From contig MGNI01000215.1 in assembly GCA_001795115.1 (NCBI GenBank), forward strand, positions 1 to 8,392: a stretch of 8,392 bases of DNA, given 5' to 3'. Shown in pieces: positions 1 through 6,214 of this stretch. A program made the position numbers and the translations under genes. The DNA comes from Chloroflexi bacterium RBG_16_48_8 (lineage in GTDB: Bacteria; Chloroflexota; Anaerolineae; Anaerolineales; E44-bin32). The notes beneath the pieces are model-generated. The model searched no databases. It had not been told where the DNA came from and saw only the letters and a program-made list of their open reading frames with translations. Position 1 is the stretch's first letter, and each line of letters opens with the position of its first letter.

Positions 1-1024
1 CAAAGCGGTTGTTCTCATAATAAACATGGTGGACACGGGTCTTGGCCTCGTCGATGTATCTCACCCAGATGCTGACCGGCTCGTTCGTCCCACTGCGGAC
101 GATGTTGTCCTTCCAAACGACATCCGATACCTCACCGGTGGTCTCCCAGCCGATCTTCAAACCGCCGCCATAATGCGCATAGACCGTATTACCTTCAACA
201 AGGATATCTTCTACAGGCTCAAGATTGTTACAGTCCAATTCGCTCATCATATGTCGAGCGGCGTAAACGCTGCACGAAACTTTGAGCACGATATTGTCAT
301 CCCCGCTCTGAATGTGGCTATTCCTAACAACCACATGTTGCGCGCCAAAAATATCGATGGCGTCGTTCCACATCCAATCGGTCGAGTTGTTGATGGTGAC
401 ATTATCGATCAGCACATGTTCGCTCTCGGCAAGCACGATCCCGACCGTCTGGGCCTCTTCCAGGGTGATATTTTCGACCACTGCGTTGGTGACATCGCCG
501 TATAAGATCATCCCCGGCCCGCACCCATGCACTTGCCAATCGCAGAGCTGGCCATTGGAGCCACGCATCTTGTAATCAGTTCCTACTAATGTGCCACCGC
601 CGCGCACGGCGATGTTCGAGGCCACGTCCGCAAAAATGAGGGGCGCCATCAGGTCACTATCGCAAGTGCATCCACCACCACTCGTATCACAGCCATGATC
701 ATCCCAATCGCCGATGTAACGACTGGCGACAATTTCCACACCTGGATTAATGACCAACGAGACACCGGATTTCAAGTAGAGGTTGCCAGTGAGATACCTG
801 CCAGCGTTGTGGCCTTCATCGAAGACAACATTGCCTCCCCCTTGACGAGCGGCGGCATCGATGGCAGCCTGTATAGCCGCTTGATCATTGGTTACGCCAT
901 CCCCAATTGCACCATGGTCGCGAACATTGAAATCGGCTGCTTCGGCTGGCAGCAGAAGCAGAAGGGCGATTGCGATGACACTAAATAGGGTTAGCCAGCT
1001 ATATCTTCTTAGGAAACTTGCTAT
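1..1024 (-). CDS. Secreted GH28/pectate-lyase-like right-handed beta-helix enzyme, 5' part, no standard start codon
   Basis: The minus strand is open from the TAG at 1049-1051 to the left edge, so the C-terminus lies outside the window. The translation opens with a signal peptide (SFLRRYSW, then a hydrophobic run ending LLLLPAEAA), then FNVRDHGAIGDGVTND (about residues 31-46), the classic entry motif of pectate-lyase-superfamily and GH28 proteins. Later come PLIFADVASNIAVRGGGTL, NDAIDIFGAQ and SGDDN with the paired aspartates at residues 242-243, then HYGGGLKIGWET, matching the order of GH28 polygalacturonase motifs (NTD, GDD, HGG-like). By family knowledge it would hydrolyse a polysaccharide, perhaps pectin-like, outside the cell; the exact substrate is unknown. 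Oddity: no ATG, GTG or TTG exists between the upstream stop and the mature domain. The start given is ATA at 1022-1024, placed just before the signal peptide, with no clear ribosome binding site. The gene may be silent or may use a non-standard start. Confidence 0.72.
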   Translation of the reverse strand, partial: MASFLRRYSWLTLFSVIAIALLLLLPAEAADFNVRDHGAIGDGVTNDQAAIQAAIDAAARQGGGNVVFDEGHNAGRYLTGNLYLKSGVSLVINPGVEIVASRYIGDWDDHGCDTSGGGCTCDSDLMAPLIFADVASNIAVRGGGTLVGTDYKMRGSNGQLCDWQVHGCGPGMILYGDVTNAVVENITLEEAQTVGIVLAESEHVLIDNVTINNSTDWMWNDAIDIFGAQHVVVRNSHIQSGDDNIVLKVSCSVYAARHMMSELDCNNLEPVEDILVEGNTVYAHYGGGLKIGWETTGEVSDVVWKDNIVRSGTNEPVSIWVRYIDEAKTRVHHVYYENNRF

Positions 1025-1049
1025 TTTGTTTTCTGATGTTAAATTAACC

Positions 1050-1503
1050 TACAGATTCGAGGGAACCATCTCTACCATTTCCAATCACCATACGCTTAAT
1101 TTTGCCCTAATCTTACCTTTCTGTGCCACCACCCTCTCCATGTGATACTAATAGAACCTTCTCTTACGGCTCATTGGGATGAAAACTATAACGAAAGTGC
1201 CTATCGACCGATTGATCAGCAAGCAATGACCGTCCTATCCGGTTCTAGGTTTTCTTCTTGGGCCTATATATTATCTGTTCCTGTGCATCAAGACTATAGA
1301 GCATTAGTCTTATTGGCAGATATTCCCACTTCCTTTGCGCCAGAAGCCGCCTGCAGCAAATGCAGGAAGAGAACCTCTGCGGCGGATTGGCTTGGGACAG
1401 GGCTGCCCTCAACTTAAGATATCAACTCTTTTCTATCCTCATTCCGATTCAATTAGCGTTTTTCATCTATCGCAAAATAGCCGTTTTCCCGAGGTCCATT
1501 GGC
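1050..1503. other. Intergenic stretch without a convincing gene
   Basis: About 450 bases lie between the enzyme's reading frame and the end of the dockerin pseudogene. Small open frames here show no family motif and no good ribosome binding site. The one clear structure is a nested hairpin at 1346-1383. The stretch should hold the promoter and leader of the minus-strand enzyme, but I cannot point to a confident -35/-10 pair. Confidence 0.5.
1346..1383. repeat. Nested inverted repeat
   Basis: An outer stem pairs GCCGC (1346-1350) with GCGGC (1379-1383). An inner stem pairs CTGCA (1351-1355) with TGCAG (1361-1365) around a five-base loop. No T-run follows on either strand, so it is not a standard terminator. 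It lies some 320 bases upstream of the GH28-like frame and could belong to its leader or be remnant sequence. Confidence 0.4.
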
Positions 1504-2918
1504 TCAAGTTCCGAATTCATATGCGCCAATATCTGGCGCAGCGCCGTTGTAGGGTAAACCCACGTCAACACCAGCATCCATGGCTGGGCTATTCGCTTTC
1601 AAATGGAAATCGCCTCCAGCTGGGTCCACGAACAAAGGATCGCCGTATACCGGATGATCATCATTTACACCTGCACCGATCGAGGCAGGATTATGATAGA
1701 GGTTGTGACTGATAACGAGATGGCTTAAGTTGCTCGTTACGGAAATCTGTTCCGACACATTCGAAGATAAGATGTAATTCTTGATCGTAACATCATCCAC
1801 ATTCGTGGCACTAATACTAATCCCTTCATCCGTATTTCCAAAGATGACATTATTGAGAATTTAGATATTTCTTACGATGCCATCGTATCGGATCGTAATC
1901 CCATCTCCACCGCCACCGGTATTGATAATCAGGTTGTTTCTGATGGCGACTCCGTTGATCTCAATCCCCAGGTTATTGCTTCCTCCAGCCGAGATGATGA
2001 TCGCTGCGTTGTCTTGCGTATTGGTAATCCGGTTATTCTCGAAAAGCAGGTTTGTGATTTTTGGATCAGGGTCTGAATCATACTTATCTTCATCGTAGAC
2101 ATGAATAGCGTATTTGGGCATATTTCTTATGTCGTTATTCCTTATGATGTTATTGCTGCCATGCATCGCGTAAATCGCATAATATTGACCATTGGGAATA
2201 TCAAAGGTGTTTCCTTGAATCAGGACTTAATTTCCGATGAAGTCGATGGCAGGCGTATCTCCTGTAAACACGTTATCCAGACACTCAATATGCTCGTGCA
2301 TCCCTTCCCAGCATACAGCCTGCATCTTCGTGGTTCCTGTCATATGCATTCCCTGGATTCGGATGTAATCAGCATCGGCAACGAATTTTGCCCCTGTAAA
2401 TATGGGGGTTTCCTCTGGGGAGGCTCTCAAGGTACAAAACTGATTTCCTGTTCCGTTGCCGCCGACCAGTCAAATCGTACGACCCTCGCTATACGTACTC
2501 CCTCGGACAAAGACGGTATCCCCCCTCGATGAATTTTTCCAGGCATGCTTGACGGTCGCCCATGGATGTTCAATAGAACCCCTGTTTGAAACATTCCCGG
2601 AGGGAGAAATATAATAGACATTTCCGCTTGTTGGGATCAGGATAAAATTAACAAGAGCCTGCAGATCCATGCTATTCAGAGAATTATCCCCATTGATATC
2701 GGCACATAGGTTTCCAGGATTACCCTGAAGGAAAGTGTTAATGAGAAGGGAAAGATCAGAACGGTCAATTGACCATCGCCATTGAGATCATCATTACACA
2801 CCGCTGTACTTGAAGCGAAATTCACTCTTCCCTTGAAAATGGTTCCGGAGCTTTCAGCGTGAAAAACCATCCAGCTAATGCAAATACCATTAAATGCAAG
2901 CAGTAATCCACTGAACAA
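1504..2918 (-). pseudogene. Decayed secreted dockerin + right-handed beta-helix protein
   Basis: Joined across its lesions, this gene would encode about 471 residues. A TTG at 2918 opens a signal-peptide-like segment (LFSGLLLAFNG...). A type I dockerin follows, with two 12-residue calcium loops, DLNGDGQLTV(S)D and DINGDNSLNSMD. After it come YYISPSGNVSN, HPWATVKHAW and GDTVFVRGSTY, typical of DUF1565-type beta-helix proteins, then PbH1-like strands (NNIIRNNDI, NLLFENNRI, GVAIRNNLI). The end, PLFVDPAGGDFHLKANSPA...DIGAYEFG, is the 'choice-of-anchor Q' type C-terminus. Lesions: one T is missing at about 2760 (GTTCT where GTTTCT restores the frame), TGA at 2470-2472, TAA at 2227-2229 and TAA at 1861-1863. 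All the stops lie in the same frame, with homologous-looking sequence on both sides. The intact protein would have been exported and docked to a cohesin; the cohesin protein is encoded just upstream on the same strand. The original start is uncertain because an out-of-frame ATG lies near 2947. Confidence 0.85.
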
Positions 2919-3188
2919 TCGACCTATTTGTTTCGTTAGACAGTCATCTCCCTTCCGTTCATCCCTGGTCGAATAAACGGACCTTTGAGTAAGGATGCAA
3001 AGGGCAGAAAATCCATAACGCTTTGCCTCTATGTTTTATTTACCCCAAAAATCGTGCCTACCTCTGTCCCTTCAATCCTGAAGATACAAATACCGAGGGG
3101 ATAAAATCGGACTTGTTATACGACAATCACTTCTATTTTAGGAAAACAGATGAAAGGGTTACATGGTACATGGGTCATCTGAGGAGAG

Positions 3189-3200
3189 GTACGCTAGTAC
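3189..3200. promoter_or_regulatory. GTAC-N4-GTAC palindrome, candidate operator
   Basis: The 12-base element reads GTACGCTAGTAC, flanked by G and C to extend the dyad. It has the same architecture as the two elements at 4950-4984 upstream of the cohesin gene. It lies about 270 bases upstream of the dockerin pseudogene start. A related imperfect site (GTTACATGGTAC, 3158-3169) is nearby. Binding by a dimeric regulator is inference. Confidence 0.4.
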
Positions 3201-3233
3201 CTTCACGGATGAGTTTCTTTATCCCGTGAAGGT
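3199..3233. repeat. Perfect 10-bp inverted repeat
   Basis: ACCTTCACGG (3199-3208) pairs with CCGTGAAGGT (3224-3233) around a 15-base loop. The left arm overlaps the last two bases of the GTAC-N4-GTAC motif. No T-run follows on either strand, so a terminator is unlikely. It stands one base from the next hairpin. Confidence 0.6.
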
Positions 3234-3234
3234 T

Positions 3235-3265
3235 GCCAAGTGAAGGGATTTGCATTCCCTTTGGC
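3235..3265. repeat. Bulged inverted repeat adjacent to the previous hairpin
   Basis: GCCAA (3235-3239) and AGGGA (3244-3248) pair with TCCCT (3256-3260) and TTGGC (3261-3265), giving a 10-bp stem with a four-base bulge and a seven-base loop. Two strong stems in tandem suggest a folded RNA or a complex operator. I could not match it to a riboswitch class. Confidence 0.55.
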
Positions 3266-3309
3266 GAGAAAATACCTACCCATTACAAAACGAGGCAAGA
3301 ATTAAGGGA

Positions 3310-3338
3310 TGTGCTCGATGGATCGAGGGTCAAGCACA
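3310..3338. repeat. Inverted repeat with asymmetric bulge
   Basis: TGTGC (3310-3314) and TCGAT (3315-3319) pair with ATCGA (3322-3326) and GCACA (3334-3338), with GG as the apical gap and a seven-base bulge on the 3' side. The inner CTCGATGGATCGAG is a perfect dyad and may be the functional part. No T-run follows. Confidence 0.4.
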
Positions 3339-3436
3339 ACTAGATTTAACGGTGGTAAATAGAGGTCGATATTGATGATGATTCTGTAAATACATCGCCT
3401 CTAGTCACTTTCACTTCTTATCCCCTGCTATTCAGA

Positions 3437-3469
3437 TACACACCACAAGGTTTTTTCTTGTGGTGTGTA
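3437..3469. repeat. Perfect 13-bp inverted repeat with T-rich loop
   Basis: TACACACCACAAG (3437-3449) pairs exactly with CTTGTGGTGTGTA (3457-3469). The seven-base loop is GTTTTTT. The T-run is in the loop rather than after the stem, so it does not fit an intrinsic terminator. It lies about 180 bases beyond the stop of the cohesin gene and could be an mRNA 3'-end stabiliser, an operator, or a remnant of a mobile sequence. Confidence 0.6.
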
Positions 3470-3651
3470 CGGTTGCTGCTTATGGATTTGACCCCACCTG
3501 GGTCGGCAGGCTTTTTCTCGACAGCCATCTTTCTAGGAGCTTTTATACTTTACCGATACATTCTCTACACTTCTTAAGGAGGGTTGCTCCCTTTAAGATT
3601 CAGCCTGCGGATCAGGTGAGGTCCTGTCCTCAATATTCCCTTACCCTATCA

Positions 3652-4758
3652 TCAGGGTGATACCGGCGATAGTTCCTTCGCTTTCGCCATCATGCAGGCC
3701 GCTTCGGCTCGAGTGAGACCATCAAAAGGTCGGAAGAGTTGATCTGCACGATTGGCCTCGTCTTCGCACTCCTGGATGATCTGGTCATTGTAAGCAGCGA
3801 AGACCCACTTGCTGTACCAGACTGAGTTCTCACCATAGGGAATGTCTACATAGTAGAATTGTGATGTCGGATCTGGGGGATAAAAATCCACACCATTGAG
3901 CATGCGTTCGAAGTATACGGTGGATTCATTTCGCAGGTGATTATCCTCCGGGCAGAATTTGAGAGGGTTGGTACTACAACCAGCGGTGTAGCCGTCGTCA
4001 TACATGGCTTGTGCCCATTTGGTTGACCATACACCAGGCGGGGTATCCGCGAAAACGGGTGTGGCGGGCTCTATCGGGGTGAAATCTGCACCATGGTGAC
4101 CGCGTTCAACGAAGACACCCATTTCACCGCGCGCTAATGTCTCCTCTGGGCAATAGAGCTTTGGTACAGCACTACAGCCAGATATGTAACCTGCCTGATA
4201 TAGAGCTTCAATATAGCCATAAGCCCAGTGTGATCGAGGCACATCCGCGAAAGTGGTTGGATCGCCTGATATCTCAAAAGAGCCAGCAGCTGTTTGTAGT
4301 TCGACTGCTGTCGCTTCTGGGGAAGCGGCAATTGCATCTGTGAAGTTAAGAGGAATTGATCCTACAGTTGCGTCGGCTTTCACGTCGAAAACGATGTTAG
4401 CGACAACCCCATCTCCAATGGCATTCTGATTCAGACCATATACAACCACGCGAATGGTACCATTGGCAGGAAGCGAACTGGCCACAACTTTCTCGGCGGC
4501 TTGAGCAGCTACTCCCAATGTCACGTCTGCGAGGTTAAGCTTAGATTCGTCGTATTGAAGATCAAAATTCAACGCGGCGATGCTCACCCCAGCAGCTGAT
4601 TCTAATGTTATTGGCACAGCAACTCCCATTGATCCGGGATTGCCAGATCCTTGGCCAGCGGACAGTAATGCCCCAGAAGCAGGGGGGGCTGCAAAAGCAG
4701 ATAGCGGGGTTATACAGACCGCCAATAGTATCAATATCCCAAACGTCCTTTTCATCAT
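3652..4758 (-). CDS. Exported cohesin + triple-SLH surface anchor protein
   Basis: This intact protein of 368 residues starts at one of two adjacent ATGs (4758 or 4755) behind GGAGGG; a longer frame to 4854 lacks a ribosome binding site and would bury the signal peptide. Residues 1-24 form a signal peptide (MMKRTFGILILL...) with a likely cut after AFA. Residues about 31-164 are a cohesin: VAVPITLESAAGVSIAALNF, YDESKL, GTIRVVVYGLNQ, GDGVVANIVFDVKAD and IPLNFTDA follow the family's strand order. Three SLH repeats follow at about 168-222 (TTFADVPRSHWAYGYIEAL), 236-292 (VFADTPPGVWSTKWAQAM) and 302-363 (YYVDIPYG...YSKWVFAAY). The first two contain a paired-cysteine insert (GCSAVPKLYCPEE, GCSTNPLKFCPED). 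By family knowledge, SLH repeats bind cell-wall polymers and a cohesin binds dockerins, so this is a single-cohesin anchor resembling anchoring scaffoldins. The dockerin-bearing pseudogene lies downstream on the same strand. Which intact dockerin it now binds cannot be seen here. Confidence 0.9.
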   Translation of the reverse strand: MMKRTFGILILLAVCITPLSAFAAPPASGALLSAGQGSGNPGSMGVAVPITLESAAGVSIAALNFDLQYDESKLNLADVTLGVAAQAAEKVVASSLPANGTIRVVVYGLNQNAIGDGVVANIVFDVKADATVGSIPLNFTDAIAASPEATAVELQTAAGSFEISGDPTTFADVPRSHWAYGYIEALYQAGYISGCSAVPKLYCPEETLARGEMGVFVERGHHGADFTPIEPATPVFADTPPGVWSTKWAQAMYDDGYTAGCSTNPLKFCPEDNHLRNESTVYFERMLNGVDFYPPDPTSQFYYVDIPYGENSVWYSKWVFAAYNDQIIQECEDEANRADQLFRPFDGLTRAEAACMMAKAKELSPVSP

Positions 4759-4762
4759 TGAA

Positions 4763-4768
4763 CCCTCC
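4763..4768 (-). promoter_or_regulatory. Ribosome binding site fixing the cohesin-SLH start
   Basis: GGAGGG on the minus strand sits four bases before the ATG at 4758 and seven before the ATG at 4755. It places the start directly at the signal peptide and argues against the upstream ATG at 4854. Confidence 0.8.
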
Positions 4769-4949
4769 AATGTTGCCACGTGTACCTGAGTGGGTTTTGT
4801 TTCAAGATCATGTGCATTAGTAAGAATTTTCCTCATTGCTAGAAACTGCTTCAAGATTCCTATTCCCTCGAAACAATGGTCAACCTTCTGTTGCTATTCC
4901 ATCATCCGCCTTGTTACCATTGTAAAGATGTAAAGGGAGGGTTATTAGA

Positions 4950-4984
4950 GTACTCTGGTACTCAACTGCAAAGTACATTGGTAC
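4950..4984. promoter_or_regulatory. Two GTAC-N4-GTAC elements in tandem, candidate operator
   Basis: GTACTCTGGTAC (4950-4961) and GTACATTGGTAC (4973-4984) begin 23 bases apart, close to two turns of DNA. The first is embedded in a wider dyad, GAGTAC-N4-GTACTC (4948-4963). They lie about 190-225 bases upstream of the cohesin-SLH start and overlap its possible promoter. A third exact copy lies at 3189-3200 upstream of the dockerin pseudogene. Confidence 0.5.
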
Positions 4985-5301
4985 CACTCGAAAGGAAAGC
5001 ACAATATTGAGATGGGCTCTCTTCCATGGAGAGGTTTCATATCGAAGTTCTTTAACCAGGTGATTGATGAGTTAAGAAAGGGGACCAGGGCGAATGGCTC
5101 ATCTGTTGACCTTGCTGTGTTGGTGTTGGAAATCCTGACCTGCTCAGGGGTGTATTCCATTCGATATTGCCTTGTTCCTTCGGTGTTGAAATAGAGGATG
5201 ATATGGGGTGCATAAGACTCTGCAATGGCTTTGTCGCTGGCAATTAAACCACGCTGGAATCCGATGGAAGTCTAGAATAGCGCGATAATGGGGGAGTTGA
5301 A

Positions 5302-5400
5302 ATGAACAACAACTATTGCCCGCTTAGGCGGATTTTCTGTCTCTTCGGGCAGGAGGTTTGCGTATTCTTACTCCAGGAGTGTATCACGCAACATTTTTGA
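5302..5400 (+). CDS. Possible 32-residue cysteine-containing small protein
   Basis: An ATG at 5302 follows GGGGGAG (5290-5296) by five bases and opens a 32-codon frame ending in TGA. The peptide starts MNNNYCPLRRIF and has four cysteines and a hydrophobic stretch (VCVFLL). I recognise no family. The good ribosome binding site is the only support, and chance is possible in a 750-base non-coding stretch. Confidence 0.25.
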   Translation: MNNNYCPLRRIFCLFGQEVCVFLLQECITQHF

Positions 5401-5449
5401 GACAGCACTTGTTTAAAGGGATTCAATTGACTTTAGGGGAGAGGTTAAC

Positions 5450-5500
5450 GTGAAAAAATGGCACGCGAGAGTGTACGATCAGGTTGGTAGAGGCAGGTGA
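5450..5500 (+). CDS. Possible 16-residue leader peptide before the exonuclease
   Basis: A GTG at 5450 lies five bases after AGGGGAGAGG (5435-5444), a strong ribosome binding site. The frame encodes MKKWHARVYDQVGRGR and ends in a TGA (5498-5500) that overlaps the AGGTGA used by the exonuclease start at 5507. This layout would suit translational coupling or a regulatory leader. The peptide is very short, so function is unproven. Confidence 0.35.
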   Translation: MKKWHARVYDQVGRGR

Positions 5501-5506
5501 CAACCC

Positions 5507-6070
5507 ATGGAAATCTATGTGAGTACCGATATTGAAGCGGATGGACCGATCCCTGGTCCTTACTCTATGCTTAGTTTTGGTTCAGCCGCCTATCTAGTAG
5601 ACAAGACACTGGTTGATACCTATACAGCAAACCTTCGGACACTGCCTGGTGCGGAAACTCATCCAGCCTCGATGCAGTGGTGGCAGGATCATCCGGAAGC
5701 GTGGAGAGCGTGTCGTACCAACCCCCGAGCCCCAGAAGAAGTGATGCCAGAGTATGTAACGTGGTTCAAAAGCCTCCCCGGAAAGCCTGTATTCGTCGCT
5801 TATCCTGCCGCTTATGATTTTATGTTCGTCTATTGGTATTTGATACAATTCGCGGGAGAAAGTCCTTTCTCCCATTCTGCTTTGGATTTGAAAACCCTTG
5901 CAATGGCGATCCTTGGAACAGAATTTCGTCAATCCATAAAACGAAATATGCCTTCGGAGTGGTTTGACCAACTCGCTCATAGACACATCGCGCTGGATGA
6001 TGCCATTGCACAGGGGGCTCTCTTTTGTAATATGCTTGTTGAGTTAACAAAATTACGAACGGAGAGATGA
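5507..6070 (+). CDS. DEDDh-family 3'-5' exonuclease
   Basis: This 187-residue protein is about the size of a stand-alone DnaQ-like exonuclease domain. Motif I is STDIEADGP with Asp8 and Glu10. Motif II is AYPAAYDFMFVYWYL with Asp104. Motif III is HIALDDA with His160 and Asp165, the HxAxxD form. These four acidic residues bind two metal ions and, with the histidine, hydrolyse DNA or RNA from the 3' end. The 'DIEADGP...SMLSFG' opening resembles small exoribonuclease-like members of the fold rather than polymerase proofreading subunits, but the substrate (RNA or DNA) cannot be settled from motifs. The ATG at 5507 is chosen because AGGTGA (5495-5500) lies six bases upstream. The gene converges on the nucleotidyltransferase-like gene at 6215-7549. 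No signal peptide is present, so it is cytoplasmic. Confidence 0.85.
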   Translation: MEIYVSTDIEADGPIPGPYSMLSFGSAAYLVDKTLVDTYTANLRTLPGAETHPASMQWWQDHPEAWRACRTNPRAPEEVMPEYVTWFKSLPGKPVFVAYPAAYDFMFVYWYLIQFAGESPFSHSALDLKTLAMAILGTEFRQSIKRNMPSEWFDQLAHRHIALDDAIAQGALFCNMLVELTKLRTER

Positions 6071-6151
6071 GTTGTGCTAATCCTTTAAACTTCCATACAT
6101 TTATTAGGAACCCTCATCCCCAGATGAATTGATAAAAAGAAATGCTTCGAT

Positions 6152-6186
6152 AAAAAAAGTAGGGGCAGGATGATCGTACCCCTGCT
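6152..6186 (-). terminator. Intrinsic terminator of the 6215-7549 gene
   Basis: On the minus strand AGCAGGGG (6179-6186) pairs with CCCCTACT (6158-6165), with one G-U pair, around a loop, and is followed directly by seven Ts (6152-6158). It lies about 30 bases past the stop codon. The plus-strand exonuclease ends at 6070 and has no equally clear terminator of its own. Confidence 0.75.
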
Positions 6187-6214
6187 TGGATCAACCGATA
6201 TGTTCCGAATTCTT

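Larger units (their letters stand above)
2919..3651. other. Gene-free, hairpin-rich intergenic region
   Basis: No open frame here has a recognisable domain or ribosome binding site. The region separates the cohesin gene from the dockerin pseudogene, both on the minus strand. It contains a GTAC-N4-GTAC motif and at least four inverted repeats between 3189 and 3469, listed separately. It probably carries the promoter and leader of the former dockerin gene, and might hold a structured RNA. Confidence 0.5.
4759..5301. other. Divergent intergenic region upstream of the cohesin gene
   Basis: No convincing gene is present; open frames on either strand lack motifs and ribosome binding sites. The region should contain the minus-strand promoter of the cohesin-SLH gene and perhaps a plus-strand promoter for the exonuclease. 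A possible minus-strand promoter has TTGCAG near 4970 and TAATAA near 4943-4948, about 18 bases apart, overlapping the GTAC repeats. That pairing is weak. Confidence 0.4.

Noticed and set aside
26..1417. Plus-strand open frames over the GH28-like gene and its upstream region
   Set aside because: They are shadows of the minus-strand enzyme or lie in non-coding DNA. They show no family motifs and no ribosome binding sites, while the minus-strand frame matches a known family throughout.
1861..2472. Programmed stop-codon readthrough in the dockerin gene
   Set aside because: The three stops are of two kinds (TGA and TAA), and a frameshift is also present. Other genes in the window use TGA as a normal stop. 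Simple decay explains all of it.
2947..2967. ATG codons behind GGAAGGGAG as the start of the dockerin gene
   Set aside because: They are out of frame with the signal peptide and meet a TAA within a few codons. They could be the original start only if another indel occurred, which cannot be shown.
3490..3515. GACCC/GGGTC hairpin followed by TTTTT as a plus-strand terminator
   Set aside because: The stem is only five base pairs, the T-run begins seven bases after it, and there is no plus-strand gene before it.
4759..4854. N-terminal extension of the cohesin-SLH protein to the ATG at 4854
   Set aside because: It would place 32 charged residues before the signal peptide and has no ribosome binding site, whereas GGAGGG lies just before 4758.
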